Source of the DNA: Bacteroidota bacterium
Lineage (GTDB): Bacteria > Bacteroidota > Bacteroidia > Chitinophagales > Chitinophagaceae
DNA length: 5,252 bases
Assembly: GCA_023423015.1 (NCBI GenBank)
Contig: JAFAGE010000406.1
Span: forward strand, 1 to 5,252
Direction: 5' to 3'
The notes below the pieces were generated by a model that was given only the letters and a program-made list of their open reading frames with translations, was not told the origin of the DNA and made no database searches. Of the stretch, positions 1 to 5,252 are shown piece after piece. The position numbers and the translations under genes were made by a program. How positions within the stretch are numbered: position 1 is the stretch's first letter; each line of letters begins with the position of its first letter.

Positions 1-742
1 CGATGAGTCGTTTCAGGAATAATTCGTTGGCAATTCGCAGGTACAATGGAATGTCCAGCGCATTGTGATGCGTTTTAAAAGGGCGCGCAATAGCGCCACC
101 CGGAATGTTCTGCAGCACAGGTGTATCTACTTCCAATGCACCACGGTTGTTCAGGAATTCGCGGATGGCATTGATCATTTTCGTACGCTTCACGAAGGTT
201 TCCTTCACCTCTGGATTGATAATGAGGTCGGCATAACGTTGCCTGTATTTGAATTCCGGGTCGGTTACGGCATCAAAGGTTTCTCCTTCTTTTTCCTTTA
301 CTATCGGCAAAGGTTTGAGCGATTTCGAAAGGAAATTCAGCTCCTTAACGTGAATTGAAATTTCGCCGGTGCGGGTGGTAAAAACAAATCCGCGCACGCC
401 AATGATGTCGCCAATATCGGAAAGATGTTTCCACACTTTGTCGTAAAGCGTTTTATCGTCGCCGGCGGCAATGTCGTCGCGTTTTATGTATAACTGAATT
501 TTTCCGGTAGCATCCTGCAGAACAGCGAATGATGCCTTTCCCATATCGCGGATTCCCATAATTCTGCCGGCGATGGATACGTCGGCGAATTCTGCTGCGT
601 TCTCTTCCCCTTTATAGCGTTGCTTTATTTCGGCAGCTGTGGCGTTTATCTCGAATAAGGGTGCGGGATAGGGATCAATTCCCAGTTCCTGTAGTTGTTT
701 AAGCTTTTCTCTTCTGATGATTTCCTGGTCAGATAAATGCAT
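1..742 (-). CDS. lysS: Lysyl-tRNA synthetase, class II (N-terminal 247 residues, cut by window edge)
   Basis: This cytoplasmic enzyme charges tRNA-Lys with lysine using ATP. Reading the minus strand from the ATG at 742-740 gives an uninterrupted frame to the left edge. Residues 1-50 are a helical N-terminal extension beginning MHLSDQEIIRREKL. Residues about 55-150 are the OB-fold anticodon-binding domain, with GRIMGIRDMGKASF from residue 59 and a later TGEISIHVKEL. The class II catalytic core then begins: RQRYAD at 167-172, FVKRTKMINAIREFL in the motif 1 region, IPGGA at 213-217, and LYLRIANELFLKRLI at the edge. These blocks follow the family order exactly. Motifs 2 and 3 would lie outside the window, and about half of the usual 500-plus residues are present. 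A GAGG four bases before the ATG supports the start. The preceding gene on this strand is the FAH-family gene, 51 bases away. Identification is from recognised family motifs. Confidence 0.96.
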   Translation of the reverse strand, partial: MHLSDQEIIRREKLKQLQELGIDPYPAPLFEINATAAEIKQRYKGEENAAEFADVSIAGRIMGIRDMGKASFAVLQDATGKIQLYIKRDDIAAGDDKTLYDKVWKHLSDIGDIIGVRGFVFTTRTGEISIHVKELNFLSKSLKPLPIVKEKEGETFDAVTDPEFKYRQRYADLIINPEVKETFVKRTKMINAIREFLNNRGALEVDTPVLQNIPGGAIARPFKTHHNALDIPLYLRIANELFLKRLI

Positions 743-746
743 GTTG

Positions 747-750
747 CCTC
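747..750 (-). promoter_or_regulatory. Possible Shine-Dalgarno site of lysS
   Basis: On the minus strand GAGG lies four bases before the lysS ATG. It is the only plausibly spaced purine-rich ribosome binding site in the window. The other genes have none, or one too close to the start codon, as is common in Bacteroidota. With only four matching bases, chance is possible. Confidence 0.35.
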
Positions 751-760
751 AATTGAGCGG

Positions 761-793
761 CAAAAATAGAGGTTTTCCTATGGCGGAAACGAA
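761..793 (-). promoter_or_regulatory. Candidate Bacteroidota-type promoter of lysS
   Basis: On the minus strand TATTTTTG (768 to 761) matches the Bacteroidota -7 box TAnnTTTG at all six fixed positions. A TTCG (793 to 790), three of four bases of the -33 consensus TTTG, lies 21 bases upstream. Transcription would start around 755, giving a leader of roughly a dozen bases. The site fills the 51-base gap after the FAH-family stop codon, so lysS need not depend on read-through from that gene. The box match is seen directly; promoter activity is inferred. Confidence 0.5.
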
Positions 794-1804
794 TCATACA
801 TGCTTTTTCAGGGTTAATATCGAATGATCGCTGTCTTCAGCAACAATTGTATTGGTTAGAATGCCTAAACCTTCAACTTCCAGTTCCACTATATCACCAT
901 CTTTAAGCCATTGTTCTTCATAGGCAGGATTATTCAGCCTGCCCGTGCCGTTCAGCTCAAGAAAACAACCGGTTCCAACAGTTCCGCTTCCGATAATATC
1001 CCCGGGAAAGATGTCTACTCCGTATGATGCACGTTCGATGATTTCAGCAAATGTCCAGCTCATATCGGCCAGGTTGCCTTCGCTCACCTGCTGGCCATTC
1101 ACGCGGCATTTCATGGAGAGATTCCATTTTTTTCCGATATGTCCATCTTCAGCAGGCACTTCAAAACCTTCGAGTTCATCGGGTGTTACCAGCCAGGGGC
1201 CTACGGTTGTTGCAAAATCTTTCCCCTTGGCGGGCCCCAGGTTCAGCAGCATTTCTTCCGACTGCAGTGTACGTGCGCTGAAGTCGTTCATGATCATCAG
1301 CCCGGCAATATAACTATCGGCTTCTTCTGCCCTGATATTCCTTCCCTGCTTGCCGATTACAATGGCAACTTCCAGTTCGAAATCCAGTTTCTGAAAATGA
1401 TCGGGCATGCAATAGATATCACCGGCACCTTTTATGCTGTGGTGATTGGTGAAATAAAAAACTGGAAACTGGTCGAATTCCGCAATCATTTCGCGGTTGC
1501 GGTTGCGGCGTGCAGTTTCTACGTGCTGCCTGAATGCATACGCGTCGCGGCACGAAGGAGGAAAAGGAACCGGCGCAAGAATTTCAACTTCTTCTACCGG
1601 GATTCCATCGGCTTCATTAATTCTCCCTTCTTCTATCATCATTTGTCCACCCCGAACCATCGGCAACGAATCTTCCCAATATTGCAGGAACATGCTCATG
1701 TTATTTGGAAGGTCGGGATGAATGCGATCCATATTGAAAAGCAATCCATTTACAAGCAGCGCAAGTTGATCGTGACCTTCTCTTATATAAGAAACAAGTT
1801 TCAT
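794..1804 (-). CDS. Fumarylacetoacetate hydrolase (FAH) family protein
   Basis: This is a complete 336-residue protein of the metal-dependent FAH fold, whose members cleave C-C bonds in or next to beta-diketo acids, often at the end of aromatic catabolism. Residues 1-75 form the small N-terminal domain and 80-336 the catalytic domain. Compared with remembered mammalian fumarylacetoacetase, D87, E143, E145 and D174 match the metal ligands D126, E199, E201 and D233. RQH with H94 matches catalytic H133 at the same spacing of seven, and K195 and T199 in GKDFATT match K253 and T257. MNDFSAR at 172-178 is the family hallmark. The loop carrying E364 in the mammalian enzyme is shorter here (GSGTVGTG, 272-279), so that glutamate has no obvious equivalent. 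Fumarylacetoacetase of tyrosine/homogentisate breakdown is possible, but no other pathway gene is nearby, so the substrate is unassigned. The ATG at 1804 is the only in-frame start giving the full N-terminus; no Shine-Dalgarno site precedes it. Confidence 0.93.
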   Translation of the reverse strand: MKLVSYIREGHDQLALLVNGLLFNMDRIHPDLPNNMSMFLQYWEDSLPMVRGGQMMIEEGRINEADGIPVEEVEILAPVPFPPSCRDAYAFRQHVETARRNRNREMIAEFDQFPVFYFTNHHSIKGAGDIYCMPDHFQKLDFELEVAIVIGKQGRNIRAEEADSYIAGLMIMNDFSARTLQSEEMLLNLGPAKGKDFATTVGPWLVTPDELEGFEVPAEDGHIGKKWNLSMKCRVNGQQVSEGNLADMSWTFAEIIERASYGVDIFPGDIIGSGTVGTGCFLELNGTGRLNNPAYEEQWLKDGDIVELEVEGLGILTNTIVAEDSDHSILTLKKHV

Positions 1805-1842
1805 GTGGTTGTTATTTTCATGTTATACCTGCCGGAAATGGC

Positions 1843-1875
1843 CAAAGGTAACGGGAATCGATTTCGCTATTCACA
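1843..1875 (-). promoter_or_regulatory. Candidate promoter of the FAH-family gene
   Basis: On the minus strand TACCTTTG (1850 to 1843) is an exact match to the Bacteroidota -7 box TAnnTTTG. TGTG (1875 to 1872), 21 bases upstream, resembles the TTTG -33 element in three of four positions. Transcription would begin near 1837, leaving a leader of about 30 bases. The upstream half of this promoter overlaps the upstream half of the divergent hydroxylase promoter. Only the motif match is directly visible. Confidence 0.5.
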
Positions 1876-1894
1876 GTATTCATTTGTATTTTTG
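1862..1894 (+). promoter_or_regulatory. Candidate promoter of the fatty acid hydroxylase gene or operon
   Basis: TATTTTTG at 1887-1894 matches the Bacteroidota -7 box TAnnTTTG exactly. TTTC at 1862-1865, 21 bases upstream, is a three-of-four match to the -33 element. The predicted start near 1900 gives a leader of about 15 bases. The GGAG at 1910-1913 is only one base from the ATG, too close to act as a normal Shine-Dalgarno site. This is the only clear box before the hydroxylase, radical SAM and MarR genes, so it may drive all three. Confidence 0.5.
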
Positions 1895-1914
1895 AACCGC
1901 AAACCCGCTGGAGT

Positions 1915-2574
1915 ATGAAATTCGAAAAGATTAACAACAAAGGGCAAGCGCAGTTATTTAACAACAGGTACCTGGAAGTACTCACCAAAACACATCCACT
2001 GGTTATCTGGGGGATGTATGTGCCAATAGCTACCGCTCTCATGTATTATGCATTCAGTACGCATAGTGAGCCAGTATGGAAAATCGTAATCCTGTTTTTT
2101 ACAGGGATGTTTTGCTGGACATTCTTTGAATACCTCATGCACCGCTTCGCTTTCCACTATGTAGCCGAAAGTGAAAGAGCTCAGCGGTTTATTTACGTAA
2201 TGCATGGCAATCATCACCATTTTCCGCGCGACCGCGAAAGGCTGTTTATGCCTCCTGTGCCAAGCCTGATACTTGCGTCAGTTTTATTCTCATTGCAGTA
2301 CTTAATTATGGGGAAAGCGGCTTTTATGTTTTTCCCGGGTTTTATCATCGGATACCTGATTTATGGTTCGATGCACTATGCAATCCATGCATGGAATCCA
2401 CCATTCAAATGGTTAAAACCGCTTTGGCGAAACCACCACCTGCATCACTACAAAAATGATGATAAGGGATTTGGCGTAAGCACAACTCTCTGGGATCATG
2501 TTTTTGGTACTACTTTCGACCTTAAACAGGAGAAAGAAGACAAGGAAAAAGTAAAAGAGCTCATGTTCAGGTAA
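1915..2574 (+). CDS. Sterol desaturase/fatty acid hydroxylase superfamily membrane protein, fatty acid 2-hydroxylase-like
   Basis: This 219-residue integral membrane di-metal oxygenase inserts oxygen into lipid acyl chains or related substrates. The histidine clusters are complete: HRFAFH at 76-81, HGNHHHFP at 97-104, HYAIH at 154-158 and HHLHHYK at 174-180. They are followed by GFGVS (185-189) and TLWDHVFGT (191-199). The HGxHHxFPxDxxRL pattern and the GFGV..LWD ending resemble the catalytic part of eukaryotic fatty acid 2-hydroxylase (FA2H/Scs7) more than sterol desaturases. Hydrophobic stretches at about 29-46, 55-74, 117-130 and 134-152 are likely membrane segments, with the histidines facing the cytoplasm. 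There is no cytochrome b5 domain, so electrons must come from another protein. 2-Hydroxylation of fatty acids or sphingolipids is a reasonable inference, not a proven role. The radical SAM gene begins 15 bases after the stop. The ATG at 1915 sits just after a good -7 box. Confidence 0.92.
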   Translation: MKFEKINNKGQAQLFNNRYLEVLTKTHPLVIWGMYVPIATALMYYAFSTHSEPVWKIVILFFTGMFCWTFFEYLMHRFAFHYVAESERAQRFIYVMHGNHHHFPRDRERLFMPPVPSLILASVLFSLQYLIMGKAAFMFFPGFIIGYLIYGSMHYAIHAWNPPFKWLKPLWRNHHLHHYKNDDKGFGVSTTLWDHVFGTTFDLKQEKEDKEKVKELMFR

Positions 2575-2589
2575 CTGCTGCTGCACTAT

Positions 2590-3624
2590 ATGCCATCCAT
2601 CCACCTGCGAGATACCTTAAACCTTCTTTCGAAACTTTCGGTACGAAGGGCATGGAATGCATTTAAGGTGTTGGGCAGTTATTATCTCAGTAAATGGACC
2701 GGCAGGGCGGTTCAGTGGGGTTTACCCATTTCAATATCATTCGAACCGACAACTTCCTGTAATCTTCGCTGCCCCGAATGCCCGAGCGGACTTCGTGCTT
2801 TTACGAGACCTACGGGGATGCTGAAGGATAATTTCTTTCAGCAGACCGTTGACCAGCTTGCGCCGGATTTACTTTACCTGATATTCTATTTCCAGGGCGA
2901 GCCGTATCTGAACCCGGAGTTCCTGAAAATGGTTCAATATGCTTCATCCCGAAGAATTTATACAGCCACCTCTACCAACGGACACTACCTCACCGATGAA
3001 AATGCCCGGAAAACGGTAGAAAGCGGGCTCGACAGGCTGATTATTTCCATAGACGGAACCACCCAGGAGGTTTACCAGCAATACCGCGTGGGAGGATCTT
3101 TAAATAGAGTATTGGAAGGAACCAAAAATCTGGTAAATTGGAAGAAGAAACTTGGAAGCAGCAAACCCTTTGTTATTTTCCAGTTCCTGGTTGTAAAGCC
3201 GAACGAACATCAGACAGAAGAAATAAAACAACTGGGAAAAGAACTTGGGGTAGATGAAGTACGATTTAAAACTGCACAGGTATACGATTACATCAACGAT
3301 CCGCACCACCTGATACCCGACACAGATAAATACCGGCGTTACCGGAAGAACTCAGACGGTGTTTACCAACTAAAGAATTCAATGGCTAATCATTGCTGGC
3401 GCCTATGGCATGCCACGGTAATCACCTGGGATGGCCTTGTGGTACCCTGTTGCTTCGACAAAGACGCAACGCATAAATTAGGAGATCTTAAGAATAAACC
3501 ATTCCGTGAAATCTGGCACAACAACGACTATGTACGTTTCAGAAAACAGATACTCATCGGAAGAAAGAATATAGAAATCTGTTCTAACTGCACCGAAGGA
3601 ACAAAAGTGTGGACGGAGCAATAG
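2590..3624 (+). CDS. Radical SAM protein with C-terminal SPASM-type domain, substrate unknown
   Basis: This 344-residue protein has the radical SAM cluster motif CxxxCxxC (C57, C61, C64) in CNLRCPEC, which binds the 4Fe-4S cluster that cleaves S-adenosylmethionine. Other barrel features are QGEP at 102-105 in the position of the usual GGEP, STNG near 128-131, and IISIDG near 141-146. The C-terminus has further cysteines C259, C277, C278, C331 and C334 in a SPASM-like layout (VVPCCFD, then CSNCTEG), which probably bind auxiliary clusters. SPASM proteins modify peptides, proteins or small molecules; no precursor peptide is visible here. A 40-residue basic and hydrophobic stretch with no recognised domain precedes the barrel. 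The ATG at 2590 is 15 bases after the hydroxylase stop in the same frame, with no Shine-Dalgarno site. Co-transcription with the hydroxylase is likely. A role in lipid modification or in maturing the hydroxylase is speculation. Confidence 0.93.
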   Translation: MPSIHLRDTLNLLSKLSVRRAWNAFKVLGSYYLSKWTGRAVQWGLPISISFEPTTSCNLRCPECPSGLRAFTRPTGMLKDNFFQQTVDQLAPDLLYLIFYFQGEPYLNPEFLKMVQYASSRRIYTATSTNGHYLTDENARKTVESGLDRLIISIDGTTQEVYQQYRVGGSLNRVLEGTKNLVNWKKKLGSSKPFVIFQFLVVKPNEHQTEEIKQLGKELGVDEVRFKTAQVYDYINDPHHLIPDTDKYRRYRKNSDGVYQLKNSMANHCWRLWHATVITWDGLVVPCCFDKDATHKLGDLKNKPFREIWHNNDYVRFRKQILIGRKNIEICSNCTEGTKVWTEQ

Positions 3625-3646
3625 CACCATAAATTAAACCCATCTT

Positions 3647-4099
3647 ATGAGTATTGAAAATGATATTCACCAGACTAAGTTCAACAGTGAATACCACAAA
3701 ATGAATGTGAACCTTATCTACACGTACAACTGGGCGATGGAAAGAGCTAAAAGGTTCTTCGAAAAGGCAGACCTCACCATGCAACAGTATAACATCCTGC
3801 GCATCCTGCGAGGTGCCGGTAAACCACTCTCCACCCTGCAAATCAGGCAACGTATGCTCGATAAAATGAGCGACACGAGCCGCATTGTGGACCGCCTGCT
3901 GAAAAAAGGATTGGTAGAAAAAGTAATCTGCAAAAATGACCGCCGGCTGGTGGATGTAACCATCTCGGAGAAAGGAATGGCACTACTTAACGAACTCGAC
4001 AATCATACGCACGAACTGGATTCGCACCTCCGAAATCTTTCTGTAGATGAGGCGAAAACAGTAAATCTTTTGCTCGATAAACTTCGCAATTCGGTGTGA
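3647..4099 (+). CDS. MarR family transcriptional regulator
   Basis: This 150-residue protein matches the MarR family in length (usually 140-160) and layout. N-terminal helices (about 15-40) and C-terminal helices (about 111-148) form the dimer interface. A winged helix-turn-helix occupies 44-110: LTMQQYNILRIL, then LSTLQIRQRM (61-70), the recognition helix around SDTSRIVDRLLKKGLV (75-90), and a wing with NDRRLVDVTISEKG (97-110) carrying the conserved D-R-R. MarR proteins are dimeric repressors or activators that often respond to phenolic or oxidant ligands and often control adjacent genes. The gene starts 22 bases after the radical SAM stop, with no promoter box between, so it probably belongs to the hydroxylase operon and may regulate it. 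No clear palindromic operator was found beside it. An alternative start at Met19 would remove part of the first helix; the longer form fits the family better. No Shine-Dalgarno site is visible. Confidence 0.93.
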   Translation: MSIENDIHQTKFNSEYHKMNVNLIYTYNWAMERAKRFFEKADLTMQQYNILRILRGAGKPLSTLQIRQRMLDKMSDTSRIVDRLLKKGLVEKVICKNDRRLVDVTISEKGMALLNELDNHTHELDSHLRNLSVDEAKTVNLLLDKLRNSV

Positions 4100-4115
4100 A
4101 GCGACATTATCTTTG
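4083..4115 (+). promoter_or_regulatory. Candidate promoter of the GH25 lysozyme gene, nearly leaderless
   Basis: TATCTTTG at 4108-4115 matches the Bacteroidota -7 box TAnnTTTG exactly, and TTCG at 4083-4086, 21 bases upstream, is a three-of-four match to TTTG. The box ends only eight bases before the ATG at 4124, so the transcript would have a leader of a few bases or none. The -33 part lies inside the last codons of the MarR gene. The motif is seen directly; activity is inferred. Confidence 0.45.
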
Positions 4116-4123
4116 TTTCATAA

Positions 4124-4897
4124 ATGCCGCCCCGGAAAAGTAAAGACCGCAATTGGAGGATTCTCGTTTTTTGTATCGGACTTAGCATCGCTGTGATGTT
4201 GTGCCTTTGGACGTATGAGTGGCTGATAGGTCGAAAAGCTGCCTATGTGCGATACGATGAATTTGGAATCGAAATCCCTTCGAACTACACCGTGCATGGC
4301 ATTGATGTTTCAAAATACCAGCACCTCATCGATTGGTCCAGCGTTAAGGCAATGTCGGTTGATAATGTACGCATCAGCTTTGCTTTTATTAAAGCAACTG
4401 AAGGCAACGTAAACGAAGACAAATTCTTTAAGCGCAACTGGAAGAAAGCGAAACAAGCGAATGTTACGCGTGGTGCATATCACTTCTTTCTTGCATCAAA
4501 AAGCGGAAGAACACAGGCAGAAAATTTCATAAGCAGCGTAGACCTCGAACCAGGAGATCTGCCTCCCGTACTCGACGTGGAGCAAACTTTTGGCGTGCCT
4601 GCTCCTAAACTTCGGCAGCGTGTACAGGAATGGCTCGACATCGTAGAACAATACTACGGTGTGCGGCCAATCATTTACACCAATGTTGATTTTTACCGGC
4701 AAAACTTACAAGACCAGTTCGATGACTACCCGCTATGGGTTGCGCACTATATAAATAAAGGAAAACCCCGCATATATCGCGACTGGCATTTCTGGCAGTA
4801 CAGCGAGACAGGCAGGGTAAATGGAATTGTAAGTAAGGTAGACTTCAATGTTTTTAACGGAGATTCACTGGAATTTCAAAGAATCCTGGTTGAATAG
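4124..4897 (+). CDS. Membrane-anchored glycoside hydrolase family 25 lysozyme (N-acetylmuramidase-like)
   Basis: This 257-residue protein is predicted to cut the glycan strands of peptidoglycan between N-acetylmuramic acid and N-acetylglucosamine. A basic start (PPRKSKDRNWR) is followed by one hydrophobic segment at about 12-30, giving a signal-anchor that puts the enzyme in the periplasm. Cys27 is not in a convincing lipobox (VMLC), so a lipoprotein is less likely. The GH25 barrel spans about 57-255: HGIDVSKYQ with D61, FAFIKATEG (86-94), GAYHFF (117-122), the catalytic pair D151 and E153 in LDVEQ, IIYTN (183-187), LWVAHY (204-209), FWQYSETG (223-230) and VDFNVF (239-244). D61, D151 and E153 correspond to the catalytic-site acids of known GH25 enzymes. 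There are no cell-wall-binding repeats. A housekeeping wall-remodelling role is more likely than phage lysis, since no phage genes are near. The start is supported by the charged residues before the membrane segment. Confidence 0.94.
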   Translation: MPPRKSKDRNWRILVFCIGLSIAVMLCLWTYEWLIGRKAAYVRYDEFGIEIPSNYTVHGIDVSKYQHLIDWSSVKAMSVDNVRISFAFIKATEGNVNEDKFFKRNWKKAKQANVTRGAYHFFLASKSGRTQAENFISSVDLEPGDLPPVLDVEQTFGVPAPKLRQRVQEWLDIVEQYYGVRPIIYTNVDFYRQNLQDQFDDYPLWVAHYINKGKPRIYRDWHFWQYSETGRVNGIVSKVDFNVFNGDSLEFQRILVE

Positions 4898-4916
4898 CGT
4901 CTATCCTCTCTTGTAT

Positions 4917-5252
4917 CTAGAATTTCAGATTTTTCATGTACTCAGCATTCGCCTGAACACTTTTTATAGGCGTGCTGTTGGTGTATTTTTCCTGCTCTAC
5001 AATGTAATACTCCATGCCGTTTTCTTTCGCAGTGCGCAGTATTTTCTTGTAGTCGATGGAACCGGTACCCAGGTCGGCTGAGGCATCCGCTTCACCCGCC
5101 TTTGCAGTCTTCAGGCGGTCCTTTACATGGCAAAGTTTGAAACGATTCGGATATTTCTTGATCCATGCTTCAGGATCTTCTCCGGGAACGATAACCCAAT
5201 AAATATCCATCTGCCAGTCTACCAGCGACGGATCTGTATTTGCCATCAGAAC
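4917..5252 (-). CDS. Sugar phosphate isomerase/epimerase-like protein (xylose isomerase-like TIM barrel), C-terminal part
   Basis: The minus-strand frame is open from the right edge to the TAG at 4919-4917, giving the last 111 residues. The visible codons begin VLMANTDPSLV, so the internal Met at 5246 is not the start. Motifs fit the AP endonuclease 2/xylose isomerase-like barrel: WQMDIYWV with a metal-binding Asp, then FKLCHVKD with a His next to the metal site, DLGTGSIDYKKIL, and YYIVEQEKY with a Glu at the last metal position. These proteins isomerise or epimerise sugars, inositols or related compounds using a divalent metal, and several Bacteroidota members are exported. The N-terminus is missing, so a signal peptide cannot be judged and the substrate is unknown. 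The gene converges on the lysozyme gene, with 19 bases between the stops and no clear terminator hairpin. Confidence 0.88.
   Translation of the reverse strand, partial: VLMANTDPSLVDWQMDIYWVIVPGEDPEAWIKKYPNRFKLCHVKDRLKTAKAGEADASADLGTGSIDYKKILRTAKENGMEYYIVEQEKYTNSTPIKSVQANAEYMKNLKF

Noticed and set aside
65..358. A 97-codon plus-strand open frame near the left edge
   Set aside because: It is antisense to the well-supported lysyl-tRNA synthetase catalytic core and its protein has no recognisable motif.
1811..1826. GTTAT repeated with an 11-base period in the FAH-family leader
   Set aside because: Five-base, AT-rich repeats are expected by chance, and the site lies downstream of the inferred transcription start with no hairpin.
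1139..1918. A 259-codon plus-strand open frame antisense to the FAH-family gene, whose TGA overlaps the hydroxylase ATG (ATGA)
   Set aside because: It mirrors a gene with clear family motifs, its translation resembles no family, and it has no start context. The ATGA overlap is a coincidence of frame.
3718..4002. Minus-strand open frames within the MarR gene
   Set aside because: The serine- and arginine-rich translation is typical of a shadow frame opposite a real gene; no promoter or family similarity.
2590..4099. Ribosomal peptide (RiPP) cluster built around the SPASM radical SAM protein
   Set aside because: No short precursor gene, peptidase or exporter is present, and the intergenic gaps of 15 and 22 bases cannot hold one.
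4147..4207. Possible lipoprotein signal at Cys27 of the GH25 protein
   Set aside because: The residues before Cys27 (VMLC) lack the small residue at -1 required in a lipobox; a plain membrane anchor explains the segment better.
4124..4897. Phage endolysin or prophage remnant
   Set aside because: The protein has a membrane anchor and no wall-binding repeats, and there is no holin, structural or integrase gene nearby.

Overview
The window looks like ordinary chromosomal DNA of a moderate-GC member of the Bacteroidota, probably a Chitinophaga/Sphingobacteria-type organism. Three things point there: the protein families present, the near absence of Shine-Dalgarno sequences, and four exact matches to the Bacteroidota -7 promoter box TAnnTTTG, each just upstream of a gene and in the right orientation. 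The assignment below phylum level is inference.

Layout, left to right. (1) The N-terminal half of lysyl-tRNA synthetase lies on the minus strand and runs off the left edge (1-742). (2) A complete fumarylacetoacetate hydrolase-family enzyme, also minus strand (794-1804), is followed 51 bases later by lysS, which appears to have its own promoter. (3) A 110-base divergent intergenic region (1805-1914) carries two back-to-back candidate promoters. (4) A plus-strand run follows: a four-histidine-cluster membrane fatty acid hydroxylase (1915-2574), a radical SAM/SPASM protein (2590-3624), a MarR-type regulator (3647-4099) and a membrane-anchored GH25 lysozyme (4124-4897). The gaps in this run are only 15, 22 and 24 bases. 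(5) The C-terminal part of a sugar phosphate isomerase/epimerase-like TIM barrel lies on the minus strand, converges on the lysozyme, and leaves the right edge (4917-5252).

The hydroxylase, radical SAM and MarR genes are spaced like an operon, and no promoter box is visible between them. The lysozyme has its own box almost touching its start codon, so it can be transcribed separately. The hydroxylase resembles fatty acid 2-hydroxylases, which would fit the 2-hydroxylated fatty acids and sphingolipids of Bacteroidota membranes. The radical SAM partner has no assignable substrate, and the pairing is the most interesting open question here. No RNA genes, CRISPR arrays, insertion sequences, prophage parts or other mobile elements are visible. 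No gene-free stretch exceeds 110 bases. I see no convincing evidence of a wholly new system.
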